Source of the DNA: Pseudoscleropodium purum
Taxonomy: Eukaryota > Streptophyta > Bryopsida > Hypnales > Brachytheciaceae
Length of the DNA: 64,000 nt
Assembly (NCBI GenBank): GCA_963969395.1
Contig: OZ017798.1
Location: 17,910,173-17,974,172 of the forward strand
Reading direction: 5' to 3'
In this document: positions 9,557-20,976 of the stretch, piece by piece
Layout: the number at the start of each line of letters is the position of its first letter
Position numbering within the stretch: the stretch's first letter is position 1
Program-made: the position numbers and the translations under genes
The notes under the pieces: model-generated
Told to the model about the DNA's origin: nothing
Databases searched by the model: none
Seen by the model: the letters and a program-made list of their open reading frames with translations, nothing else

Positions 9557-12052
9557 TAGGTTCCTACCAACCAATAAGGTTTAGTTTTTAGTTGAATTCC
9601 ATTCACAGGAGATGAGATGTAGTCCAAACCCATTGCAATATGATTCAATAATGTCATTTTTAATTATATATTGTTCAATGAGATTGCATGCTCTAAGCCA
9701 TTTCAAAATTGCACCCTTTTTCCTTATGGGTACTAAAATATTGCTTTGGAAACTATTATATTTTGTTGGTTGTACACCTCAAAATTACTCACACAATTAT
9801 AATATTGCAAGAAATTTGAAAGGAGAGGTTCAACAAATAAACATATTTTCCTACCTCATAACATTTAGTAGTAGTAGAGGTGACTACCCTCCTTCCAATG
9901 GAAAGGTGTGGAATATTTCACATCCATCACTAGCTAAGGGGCTATGCATTAAGAGGTGTTAAAAGCAAACAACTAAATAAAAACTTAAAGCATCACCACT
10001 GTGGGGCGGTAAAATCCCCCTAGGAAAACTTTCATGGCAAGCTCTAAATTGGATGGCATGCCCATTGATTTAGAACCCCGCAATATGGGCTAGCAAAATC
10101 AACTCTCAAGATTGTACCTCAACCTTAGAACATTGTTGCTACAGTTATTATTATTTTTGTTACTACATTTTTTTATATGAATTTTTTTAGAATAGCAATG
10201 ACCAGGGGCGTCATAGGTTGAACCTTACCAAAATTGAATGCAAAATTGTCAAACATCAATCAACATTAGGCTATTCACATATTCCCCATCCACGCTCTAT
10301 TATGGTACCCTTGTGAAAATTGGCCACACTTAATTACAAAAATCTCCCTTCCAACACTATAATGGAAAGTGATTTGGAAACCAACCCACCTCTTCACCAT
10401 CCTAGCCCCAAACACAAGGCATAGGTAGCAATGCTCTTAGTCATCTTCAATTTCAATTGTATTAGTATGAAACCCCAAAAGTAAATAGTCTTTTGGTATA
10501 TGGGCTAATACAACATGTCAAGCCACTCAACAACAAATAACCACTTCATCATTTTCTAATTCAAACATGTTGATTTTAACTTTAAATAACTTTGATGGAT
10601 TTTGTGGATGACAATGAAGAGAAGAAAAGGTAGCCTCTCTTCAAGCTACTAAATGTTATATACTTGCTCTAAAGTGCTCCCCACATTTCTAGGATTAAAG
10701 TAGGTACACCCAAAATCACACCCTACCTAAAACCACCATCATCCCTATGTATACATCTCCAAAATCAATATGCATGTAAGTTGAAGAAATGATTCTAGAA
10801 CATCTATAAAAAAAAAAAAATTGACCCTTCATTTTGCATACGGTATCCACATGTTGTTGCATTCTTTCATACATTGAAACCTCTTTCACTTGCCAAGAAG
10901 AAAATTTGAAAATTTGACCAATCTAATAATAGTAACTTGGCACAGTAGCAAAAAGTGGTGGTTTGGGGTACCAACCTTTAAGTAGTATGCTGAATGGGTG
11001 TCTCTCCCTGTATCACCTGCATGTCTAACACTCCAAGAAAGGTTGCAAGGAGAGCTATGCTATTGGTGAAATAGGGGCACAGATAGGCTTTAACTGAAAT
11101 GGTGGCACAAATAGGAAGGCATACCTAAAACTGGTGAATTCCAGGTCACATCCAAACATTGGCTTTTACTTTTTGAGAAATTCTAATTATATTCCACTTA
11201 CATACACTCTACATCCTGAGGTGAAACTTGCCTCAGCGGTTGCTCTTCCGAAAACTATTGATCGTGAGTATTGACACTTGTATACGGCGCTAAGGGTTTC
11301 CCCAGTTCCCTGTGTGACTGCGTCTCTCACCCTGTTGCCAATTTGAAGTAGAGAATAAATTCAACTTCAACAAGCCATACAATATATAATACGATACTCA
11401 TGTTCAAAGCAGAGAGAAAAGTCTTCTCAAGAAGAGAAATGCAAAATACCCTTACATTTTTGGACTTGAGTCCTGCACTCACCTAAACTCTAAACCCTAA
11501 ACCCGGGAATACATTGAAACTGGTTAGCTGCCACCCATTAACAAGTCTTCGACTGTTTGAGTGAGGCTTGAACGCTCAACGAATCTGCTTTTAGATTCTT
11601 CCTGCTCTCTCTGGAGAAAGCTCAAGATATTCTAAACAATCCCTCTAAGCTAGGATAAGTTAGTAAAAATAATGCTTCTAGAAATGCATTATAAGAATTC
11701 CTATGGCCAACACTAAACAACCTGATATTGTGCATGCTGAACTAGGTCATTTTGGCATTGGAGTCCTGAAGCATGACGCTTGATTGATGTTTTCTTCAAA
11801 ATCAATCAGGGATCACGGGTAATGCGAGTACCTCCAACCTCGACCTGCATTGCTTTCCGAATTCAAATCTGGCGGAGAAATGTCCTCATTGAAGTATAAA
11901 TCGTCGAAGCCAGGGCTCAGTTGAAGAAAACTTAACTGAGCCATAAATGTAAATATAAACACATATATTGGCTGAGATTGCCCAGACCTCGACGCATACA
12001 ACGTTAGTATCCAAGAATCGCCGGCACTCATGCTCGAAAACGGCAAACAGCA
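9557..12052. other. Intergenic DNA, no gene recognised
   Basis: A 116-codon orphan frame at 9612-9962 (+) has no recognisable domain. Around 11210-11660 base composition is less AT-rich and a telomere-like CTAAACCCTAAACCC stretch sits near 11490; this could be a transposon or promoter remnant, but no terminal repeats are clear. The last few hundred bases, to 12052, include the 3' flank of the FAS1 gene. Confidence 0.4.
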
Positions 12053-12733
12053 TCAAGCACGATCCTCATTCTCCTCCTGTTCCTCCTCTTCCCAATCGGG
12101 CTTAATATCCTCGTCATCAGCCAGAAGTACCGCATCTTGCCCCATCGACTGCGCAAACTCCGAATCCATAACCACACCATTCAAGACATGAATCACAAGT
12201 CGCCCTCTCCTCAGATCCGTCTCCGCGCACGTAATGTTATTCACCAGGAGCCCCTTCCCGCGCACGCGCGTCAACGAGATCAAGAACCCCGATAAAGCCT
12301 CATACACAACCTCCTTCCCAAACGGAACGTGCTTCGACAGAATCGACTTCGGCACCGCACTAAAGCTCAACAAGTGCGACATGACCGCATACGCAGCCGA
12401 ATTTGTGTCTGAAATATCCACACTCTCCCCACCCTCGACACCCTCCCCTTTCCGAAACATGGAGGACGCATTCCGAAATGCAGCGTGCGAGGGGACGAAA
12501 ACCGTGAACGGCTCCTCCGTGGAGCCTAACATCGCAACCATCGCATCGCCAAACACACCAACACTCCGATACTTGGATTTCAAATTAGACTGGGAAGAAG
12601 GGAAGAATAATCCGGAGGGAGACGGAGCGCGAATGTAGAACAAGATTGTAAGGGCGAAGTAGGAAATCGCAACCAGGGCACGTAAGGTGAAGACGAAATG
12701 CGACGTGGACGGCCGTAAAGTCAAAGAGGCCAT
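12053..12733 (-). CDS. Membrane-anchored FAS1 (fasciclin) domain protein
   Basis: A 226-aa protein in one coding exon. Residues 14-34 form one hydrophobic segment (signal anchor or uncleaved signal peptide). A FAS1 domain spans roughly 60-193: the H1-like PFTVFVPSHAAFR at 75-87, an SH pair at 119-120 where the YH motif falls, and an H2-like VIHVLNGVVMD at 180-190. The tail (206-226) is very acidic. FAS1 domains act in cell adhesion and cell-wall or matrix contacts, so an extracytoplasmic or endomembrane role is inferred. I chose ATG 12733 because it follows a TTGCAG acceptor. A donor reads AG/GTAATG at about 12887, so a 5'-UTR intron of about 154 bp probably precedes the start codon. The protein lacks the Pro/Ala-rich regions of arabinogalactan FLAs and is not identified further. 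Confidence 0.8.
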   Translation of the reverse strand: MASLTLRPSTSHFVFTLRALVAISYFALTILFYIRAPSPSGLFFPSSQSNLKSKYRSVGVFGDAMVAMLGSTEEPFTVFVPSHAAFRNASSMFRKGEGVEGGESVDISDTNSAAYAVMSHLLSFSAVPKSILSKHVPFGKEVVYEALSGFLISLTRVRGKGLLVNNITCAETDLRRGRLVIHVLNGVVMDSEFAQSMGQDAVLLADDEDIKPDWEEEEQEENEDRA

Positions 12734-13060
12734 CTGCAACACACAATGTAGCTAATGCTTGTAAAAACAACAACAACAAGAGTAGCAAATGACTGTAAAA
12801 AGAACGGGGGTTGGTTTCTGAGAGAGAAAAACTCGAGTTTATTGCAATAAGAAGCGAAGAGTGAGAGTGACAGCTGCGCATTACCTCTAGCACGACGAGC
12901 TTCGACGTGAGGGTGAGCTTGAAGATCTTCAAGCAGCTGATCTTCACGATGTGCTGAAGAGGACGAGCGGGGGAAGGAGACGAAGTGCGGGCATAGGGGT
13001 CTCTTGTTTGAACTTCGAGGTTGCTTTACCAATTATTCGAATCACCCACATCTGCTCACT
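12734..13060 (-). promoter_or_regulatory. 5'-UTR exon and intron of the FAS1 gene
   Basis: The region upstream of the FAS1 start holds a probable intron (12734-12887; GTAATG donor, TTGCAG acceptor) and a GC-richer exon up to about 13030. That exon carries a short upstream ORF starting near 12995 (ATGCCCGCACTT) which stops after about 17 codons. It does not join in frame with the coding exon. Confidence 0.45.
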
Positions 13061-13948
13061 ATTTCTCTATCTCACTCTGTAATATCACATCTCGGTAATT
13101 CATGATTCCCAAGAGCATCACTACTATGACTTGTTAACCCATAATTGATGTGGCAGACGTTTTTCAGCCGATGAATGATAAAGAATCTCTCCATGCAGGA
13201 TAGAATTGCAACTATACATCCTTGGAATTTTGTGTGAGAAGACGAGGTCTTCTATAGTAATTTGACTTCTAATGAGTGCTTTTGGATTTTTTTAAGCCAA
13301 CAATTTATATGATACTAAAATAGATGATTTTCAAAGTGACTAGCTCATCCTTTGACCCTTAATGTAGGGTTGAAACTTGAAGTATGGAGACAATACAAAT
13401 AGGGCACAATGAAAAGACTTTGAAATTGTACATTACATTCAGGTTCCCCATCTGAATTAGGGTTTAAAGGTTAACTCTATAAGGACACAATCCCCCATGA
13501 CCAAGGTAGTCACCCAAATTTTTTTATTAATGAACCAATATGTGTATTCTCTTTTTTTATAGTTAACAGTGAAGTCATTCCTTGAACCACTATAGTCTAA
13601 AGCATCTTTACAAAATTAAGTTTGCAGTTGGAACAACAAGAGAGTGGCCTAGTCTTCAAAAATATCCCCATTGTATTCATGCCAAACCAAAATTTTAGTA
13701 GGGGCTTAGCCAAACTACTTCCGACCATTCCATCTTCCAAGGACCAGTGTTTTCTCGAATGCACCCCAATAATAGTGTATCCATGTTTAGATGGATGTAA
13801 TTTAAGCTTGTCATGGCCTAATACAACAAATTTATTATTATAGTAATATTGTGGTACTTATAAGGAACAAAGGCAAAGGAATATTTTCCTTATTTCCAAG
13901 CAACTTTGCAATTTGGAGAGCATATTGGATGGGACAACTATAAGAGAC

Positions 13949-14142
13949 AGGTGTGTTTTAAGTGAGTTTTCAAATATAGTCCTAAATATAAGATTATAAG
14001 TATTGACTTTTAAAGAGATTCTCAATAAACTTTTACTCGAAATTTTTTTTTCTACTAAAATTTTACTGAAAATTTCTTTTAAGGCCATTATATATAATCT
14101 AATATCTAAGACTATACTTAAAAACTCATTAAAAACACCTCT
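13949..14142. mobile_element. Foldback MITE, GGTGTTTTAAGTGAG family, copy 2
   Basis: Same terminal sequences and inverted-repeat design as the copy at 8582-8775: GTGTTTTAAGTGAGTTTT on the left, AACTCATTAAAAACACCTC on the right, about 195 bp. It is more diverged in the middle. The short frames read across it on both strands come from the element. Confidence 0.75.
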
Positions 14143-16118
14143 TTGTGTTGTAGTAGACTTAGCTTGGGTAGAACATGGTGGTGCATGGTTTCTAGAGCCT
14201 TAAACTCATTTCTTGCAAAACCCAAACAAACTTTTTTGGCATATTTATTTTGTCAAGTAAATGTGGTGATGCTCCAAGAATATAATATAGATTTTTTGGA
14301 GTGATTTATTGCTCAAAAGCAATTCGATTTTCTTAAAAAGAAATATTTGGCAATATATTCTTCTTATCATATCATAACATGTGAAATTTACTAAATTGTT
14401 ATAAATCTTTAAAGTGCATAGCTTCATTTTGGATGAATTATATGTACATTTAGATCATCCATATTTTCTCACCATTTTTCTATCTATTATTATTATTATC
14501 AAAATACATCTTGATATATTTTGAAGTAATGTTCTACAATTGAAATACTTCAAGAATTTCTTTTGAAATATTTATTGCTCAGAAGCAATACAATTTTTTC
14601 AAGGAATATTTGGTGATATATTCCCCTTCTCATAATGAATGAAAATCACTAAATTGTTATATGAAAATATTTGGAGAGTATTGCTTCATCTCGGATGAGT
14701 TTTCATATTTGAATGAATAAATATGTTATCATTGATAATTTTGTGTTTTATCTATGTCTATCAATATACAAAGCTTCATGATTTTAGGGAAGATAGCTTT
14801 CTATAATGCCCAACAAAAATAAAATGAAAGACCACGGGTTACGTTCACATATGACTGTCACCTTATGGTAATGTTTTGTGTGCTATCTTTTTGAGTGAAT
14901 GGTGGCAAACTACGTCAAAACTAGAAAAACTGAATTTGAATTTTACATCAAGTACATGTGTCAATTTTTTCATTTGATTAAAAAACATTTAAAACAAAAA
15001 TCTCAAAGGATTACAATAGCCTTTTTTTATTAAACAGCTTCAAATATTTTTATTGACACAAAACACGCCACAAAGTGTTTAAAAATAAAAATTATGGAGT
15101 TAAACTACACACAAGTATGGAAACCAACTTGACTTGAAAAACACTACAGTAGGAAATAATCAATAGGAATGCAACCACGGTGACCAAGCAACACCCAAGG
15201 TTAATTGATTCAGCCATTGTCAGCTACATAATATGCCCTAGCTCATCTGCAACAGAAAATGATACAAACATTTAAGGATACAACATTGCAAAGAAACTTG
15301 TGCAAGACATGAACAAAACGCCAGCAGCATGGCCTTCATTTAAGAATAATCTAATTGAAAACACAATGAAACCCTAAACCTCTTGGAATTTCAACTTACA
15401 AAAAATCTCGAGAGGATTATCTTGCATTTTTACTAACAAGCCCAATTTAGCTTCCAAATCCAAATTTGCATTGTATATTCAACTCAATAACGCAATTCAA
15501 CCCTGGCCACAGCAGGGTCCATCACAATTTTCCATCAAGATCAACGGCATGGGTTCAACCCCACACCATTGTTTCTTTTAATTGAAATCAACGTTTGTAT
15601 GGGGGGTTTTCAATTAATTTTGTGTAGATCAATGGCTCAAGTTTTTTCAACAGGGAAGGGGGCCAGAACAAGAGTTGTTTGCATCATCACAGGAGATAGT
15701 CACCATTAGGAAAAATCTGAACCCTCAGAGGGCCATGAAGGTTTGTTTTTTTGGCATGCCATAGTGCAAGTACAGAAAAATATAAAAAAATAATCATTTT
15801 TCAAAAAAAAAATTTGAATTGTTATTTTTTTAAAAGTAAAAAAATATTAAAGTCTGATGTGGTGCTGATGTGGCACAAGTAGTGCCATATCAATTGCTTT
15901 CATTAAAAAAATAATATAAAATATAAAATAGTTTGAATTCATCTCTAATTGCACTTGAGGAGGTTCTAAGGGGTTCAAAACTTGCAACCTTTTAGAGGGC
16001 TGAAATTTTTTGTAATGCTTATGTATATTCACATATTTTCCTCAAGAAAACATTTATATGTCCTCTAATGGTATATTCACCTTTTTTCTAAAGGTACATT
16101 CACAATAAAGGGAATATC

Positions 16119-16993
16119 TTGAACCCTCAAGTCCTAAGACCTTTTTTTAATCAAAAACCTTTCAAAACTGTCATTTTTAGTGCAGAGAGGAAAAAAATTT
16201 AAAACATTATTTTTGCATACCTAACTATTGGATCTTGCAGTAGAGTAGTAAACAAATTTTAGACACTTTGATTGCACAAATTACAAGATAAATGTGTTCT
16301 AGAGAAGGAATCATGTTTTTAGGCATCATGGTAAACTAGTTTATAAGACTATTTATCATGAAGAATTGAGTTGAAAATATAGGAAAAATAATTTTTTTTA
16401 AATAATGTGGTTTTCATTCTTTGAATTATTAAATAGAAATAGGCACTAATAGAAGGAAAAACTAAATCATTAGTAGCTCTAAAATGGAACTAAAACACAC
16501 AAATTCCAAAGATGAGATTGTTTTAGCAATCAAAGTTAACATTATGGAACTTTTTATTTTGATTAAATGTGAAAATTAAGCTTAGAAACAAATCTCAAAT
16601 GTTATTTTTTCAAATAGATGCTCAAATTGCCCACAATACAAAATGCTCAATAGCTTTCACATCACAAATTCAAATGAAATGAATCAAAGCTTTCCATGCT
16701 AATAAAAATACAATCCATGAGAAACAAATTCTTAAAATTTAATTTCAAATTTTTGTGGATTCTTTTTGTCCTTGCCAAGTCAATTTAGGGCTTATTGTAG
16801 TACTTTGGGGTATAATTTTTTCTTCCAAGGACCAATTGAAATTAAAATTATATTTCCAAAAAACTAATAACTTTCTCTATCTTATAAAAATGTTTCAAAA
16901 ATTTTCACTTAAAATTAAGCGCATAGACAATTAGACACCTGTCAAAAATCTATGTTGTCCTCCAAGGGAACAAATAGGACGTTAAAGATTAAT
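16119..16993 (+). mobile_element. TTAA-type (piggyBac-like) MITE, old degraded copy
   Basis: About 875 bp collinear with the 926-950-bp elements. It begins ACCCTCAAG, has AAAACTGTCATTTTTAGTGCA near the left end, GGATCTTGCAGTAGA a little further in, AATGAATCAAAGCTTTCCAT in the right half, and ends ACGTTAAAGATTAATC in place of ACCTTTAGGGGTTAATC. Termini and TTAA sites are eroded, so this insertion is much older than the copies at 36-38 and 51.7 kb. Confidence 0.55.
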
Positions 16994-17462
16994 CTATAAA
17001 ATGATAAAATAACCTTGACCATAATAGATGTTTAGCATTGCAAAGAGTAAATTAACAACTTGATCTTCATGGACTTATTTTATCCTTTTCAAAGTTATGG
17101 TGATGGCATGTTTGAATGTACCATAAATGTGCATATTTGCTTAGACATGGTATATTTTCAACTTATGTAATAGGATTTTCTTAAGTCTTGGATGTACAAC
17201 ATGAAATGGTTCTCTTTGAATTTTTTTAGGGCCTTTAAGGTGTACTAAGAATTTAAGCTAAAATTAAAAAAAATTGGCTTCCAAAAATAGATCAATAAAC
17301 TTTGAAACAACATTCTTTTGTTAAAAAATCCATGTAAAAAAAACAATATTAGGATATTTTACACATTTAACAATACAAATGAAGATTCTAATAGAGGATT
17401 TAGTTTATTTATTTTATAATTTTTGTGATTTGTAACACTAATTTGCTAAAGTTGCACTATTT

Positions 17463-17520
17463 TAAATTATTATCTTATATTTAGGACTATACTTAAAAAC
17501 TCACTTAAACACCCATTTCT
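17463..17520. mobile_element. Right end of the small foldback MITE
   Basis: TATCTTATATTTAGGACTAT, then ACTTAAAAACTCACTTAAACACCC, match the right arm of the elements at 8582 and 13949. No left arm is found nearby, so it is a truncated copy. Confidence 0.55.
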
Positions 17521-19563
17521 TTTATAGTGAATACTATACTAATGCTTTAGTAGAATAAAGCAATTTAGTCTTTTTGCCAATACAAATTCAACTCTTTTGG
17601 ATTCCTACTCTATATTTCAACTTTTTAAGCTAATGTACAAAATCATTCTGAGAAATCATTACAATAGTAGATTTTGAGGGGCTCACTATATGTACATTTT
17701 CTATATTGTGTCCATTCAAGGGGTATTTTAGCGGGGGAGGGGGTATTATTTATTAAAAAAATTAGAAAATTCTATTAATATCTAATTTCTATTATTGCAT
17801 ATTAAAAATATAACTATGTCTTTCACAAAAAATTGATACTCTTTTATCATAGGGTATGTTTATTGTAACTTTTAGATTTTTAATTCATGTATAAAGACAA
17901 AATATTGATATCATCAATGAAATTTGTGAATGCAATTGAATAAGTGATATGCAATTAAGAAGTTGACACAAACTTTGCAAATATGCTATAAGACTTGTAC
18001 AATGACAAAATACACACATTGAAACATGGCAATTGAAGTAACTACACATGCATTCAAAGAAAATTATAAACAACAAAATATATTTAAAATGGAAGAACAC
18101 AAATATAAGCAACTTTATGGAGTGCCCAACAATCTAGAATTTGGCAATCATTCAGATAAAATATGAAAACAATTCAAAAATTCATGCAACACTAATCATA
18201 CTCCGTAAATCTAGAAATTTGCTACTTGCATAATATTCATTTATCATCAAAATTGTAGTAGGATGAGAGTTTAGAGTCTCATTGCACACAACTATGGATT
18301 ATAATTTGTCATAGTATAAACACACAATACATTATTCAAAATGACAACAAAACCATTTCTAAGCAAGTTCTGAATACACAGAAGCCTATTGTATATATCT
18401 AGACAAAAGGAATTTAGTCCAATAACTAATAAATCCCACCAAGTCAAGAAGCTACACTGAGTTAGAAAATCACAAAATCCCCATCAAGCCTACATACAAG
18501 TAGAAGTGAAAAAATCACTATCTAAACCACAAATTTTTGGAAAATCCCGTGGAAGGAGGAAGAGACTCAACAAGAAAGTTGCAAGGCACGTGTTGAAGAA
18601 TAGGAATAAGTGGGAGCATGCCAATGACACAGTCTTGAGTTGTTAAATACATTCTATCTATAGTGGAAAATCCTAAACTTAGAACTCCATTATTGAAATG
18701 TACATTGGACAATAAACCATGGATGTAAATGATAAATAGTCCATCAACACAAATTGAAAAAAAATCACATAAAGTGAAGATGTTGCCATTGTTGATACCA
18801 TTAGCATAGGATTAAATCTTGACAATCGCAATCAATCATCATGAATCTTTAAAAAAATCATATTTAATTCTAAAATACAAGAATATGAGAAATACTTATG
18901 TTTTTATGATTTAAACCAATGCACACATCTTCATTTTGAAGTTATGGACCACATAAAAATTATGCTTACACTAAAATTATGAATATATAATATACAAATA
19001 AATTCTTTATTTAGTCCCCAAATAGATGAAAAATATTTTGTTTTATCTAACAATCCTTTGCATACTTCTTTTTACAAAACATAATCCTATGTTCTAGTAG
19101 ATTATTGTAACAAAGCAACATATCACACATTAAAATGCAACTAAATTCCATTCATAGATCAATTACAAATTTTCTTAATTATATTATTCAAAATTAAATT
19201 ACAATTATTTATTATATAAATATAGCTATAAATATTTAATTAAATAATAGTTTAATTCTATAATCATATTGCAATATGATAAATGACTAAGAATACAATT
19301 GTTTTATTAAAACACCAAATTTTTTACATCAAAATATGTTCCACATTGAAGAAGTCATATGTCGCTTTTCATAATTGTATATTCTTACCATCAATTTTTC
19401 ACGTTTTTAATGCTATTCTACCACAAAATTAAATTAAATTAAATGAACACAAGTCTAGAATATAACATATAGTTTACATAATTGTATTAGACTAATTTAA
19501 ATCATATTGTAATTTATTAGATTCATATTTTGGTTGGAAAGGCCAATAATTAAATGAAGGATA

Positions 19564-20976
19564 TCAATTGGTTGGATGACTTGATTGTGCAATTACTTGA
19601 ATATTATAAGTATTCGCTTGAGGATATGTATTAGACAAATGAATAGGCCAAGAATGTGATTGAATATACTCATTATAGAATTGAGATTGTTGAGGATATC
19701 CTTGAGCATGTTCATATAATTGATTAGGTAGAAGATATCTTTGAACATATTCATTGCATAATTGATATGGTGGAATCTCGTGTGGAATATACCTAGGAGC
19801 ATTTTCATTATAAAATTGAGGTGGTGGAATATTCCCTGGAGCATTTTCATTATAAAATTGAGATGGTGGAATATTCTTTGGAGCATTGTCATTATAAAAT
19901 TGAGGTGGTAGAATATTCTTTGGGACGTTTTCACTATAAAATTGAGGTGGTAGAATATTCTTTGGAGAATTTTCATTATAAAATTGAGGTGGTGGAATAT
20001 TCCTTAGAGCATTTTCATTATAAAATTGAGATGGTGGAATATTCCTTGGAGCATTGTCATTATAAAATTGAGTTAGTAGAATATTCTTTGGGACGTTTTC
20101 ACTATAAAATTGAGGTGGTAGAATATTCCTTGGAAAATTTTCATTATAAAATTGAGGTGGTGGAGCATTCCTTTGAGCATGTTCATTCAAAGATTGAGGT
20201 GGTGGAATAGACCTTTGAGCATGTTCATTCAAAGATTGAGGTGGTGGAATAGACCTTTGAGCATGTTCATTCAAAGATTGAAGTGTTGGAGTAGACCTTG
20301 GAGCATGTCCATTCAAAGATTGAAGTGTTGGAGTGTAACTTTGAGGATGTTTATACAATGATTGAGGTGTTGAGGTATTATTAGTTTGAGCATGTTCATT
20401 CAATTGTTGAAGTGGAGGATTACTCGAAGGACTAAATTTATAATTTGGTTGTGATGAAGGTTGGTGAATGGAATGTTGATTATTTTTTTTAATTTTTTTA
20501 TTTGACCTTTCTAATGTTTTAGGTAGAGGAAAGTGCACATCATAAGGTGTAGAACTTGCAGCTTTGCAATAACTATTATTTTGGGTGGTTTCTATTTGTT
20601 GTGGTCTTTGCAAGATAGCTTTATATTTTGGACATGATGATGATGTATATACTTGCTTGGAGGATCTTTGATTTGCTTCAACTCTTGGTGGTGTATGTAT
20701 TGGAAAAATATTACTACTCTTCATTTTTTTTACTCTTGATTTTGAACTTGCTATAATTTGATTATCACCTCGTGTTGATTGATTGCTATTTTGAGGTGAA
20801 TTTTTTATGTTGGAAATTGAAAAATATTGAAAAAAACTAAATTCCGGTTGGCAAAATTGGTATCCTTGATTTTGGTGTTGATCATCAATATTTGAAGGTA
20901 TTGTATTTAAGTCAAGTTGAAATGACGGTAGTGTGGCCAACTCATCCCACACATTTGTAGTTTGATTACCTATCAT
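19564..20976 (-). CDS. Asn/Pro/Gln-rich tandem-repeat protein, 470 aa
   Basis: An uninterrupted ATG-to-stop frame in AT-rich DNA where chance frames are short. Residues 1-180 are non-repetitive and Ser/Asn/Gln-rich, with FQLDLNTIP at 19-27 (matches the DLNxxP EAR repression motif) and two basic clusters, KSRVKKMK (79-86) and RSNKKIKK (157-164). Residues about 187-438 are 14-residue repeats. Early units are of the type SIPPPQSLNEHAQR, later ones of the type NIPPPQFYNENAPR. Residues 284-339 and 340-395 are two copies of a four-unit block. The last 70 residues are degenerate repeats. I recognise no folded domain or signal peptide. If expressed, it would be intrinsically disordered. The nuclear-repressor reading rests only on short motifs. 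No intron or TATA box is evident. Confidence 0.5.
   Translation of the reverse strand: MIGNQTTNVWDELATLPSFQLDLNTIPSNIDDQHQNQGYQFCQPEFSFFQYFSISNIKNSPQNSNQSTRGDNQIIASSKSRVKKMKSSNIFPIHTPPRVEANQRSSKQVYTSSSCPKYKAILQRPQQIETTQNNSYCKAASSTPYDVHFPLPKTLERSNKKIKKNNQHSIHQPSSQPNYKFSPSSNPPLQQLNEHAQTNNTSTPQSLYKHPQSYTPTLQSLNGHAPRSTPTLQSLNEHAQRSIPPPQSLNEHAQRSIPPPQSLNEHAQRNAPPPQFYNENFPRNILPPQFYSENVPKNILLTQFYNDNAPRNIPPSQFYNENALRNIPPPQFYNENSPKNILPPQFYSENVPKNILPPQFYNDNAPKNIPPSQFYNENAPGNIPPPQFYNENAPRYIPHEIPPYQLCNEYVQRYLLPNQLYEHAQGYPQQSQFYNEYIQSHSWPIHLSNTYPQANTYNIQVIAQSSHPTN
19789..20418 (-). repeat. 42-bp coding minisatellite with 168-bp higher-order block
   Basis: The repeat underlying the protein at 19564-20976. 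Units are 42 bp (14 codons), about 15 in tandem; the segment 19792-20127 consists of two 168-bp blocks of four units each, whose units match pairwise better than neighbours do. Every unit change keeps the frame. The complementary strand is also open across it, which explains several spurious opposite-strand frames. Confidence 0.85.

Larger units (their letters stand above)
14143..19563. other. AT-rich intergenic DNA with old repeat copies
   Basis: No gene seen. It contains a worn TTAA-type element (16119-16993) and a right half-copy of the small foldback MITE (17463-17520). Two stretches around 14290-14420 and 14560-14700 resemble each other (GATTTATTGCTCAAAAGCAAT against ATTTATTGCTCAGAAGCAAT, then TTGGCAATATATTC against TTGGTGATATATTC), a local duplication of about 280-bp spacing. 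Confidence 0.45.

Noticed and set aside
11480..11505. Interstitial telomere repeat (CTAAACCCTAAACCC)
   Set aside because: Only about two units; telo-box-like pieces this short are common in plant DNA.
12234..12638. 134-codon plus-strand frame over the FAS1 gene
   Set aside because: Antisense shadow of the FAS1 coding exon.
19821..20361. Plus-strand open frames of 129 and 69 codons with regular repeats
   Set aside because: They are the antisense reading of the 42-bp minisatellite; periodicity keeps the opposite strand open. The minus-strand frame has an ATG, a unique N-terminus and more than three times the length.
19789..20418. CRISPR-like regular array
   Set aside because: Units are contiguous 42-bp tandem repeats without unique spacers, in a eukaryotic genome.
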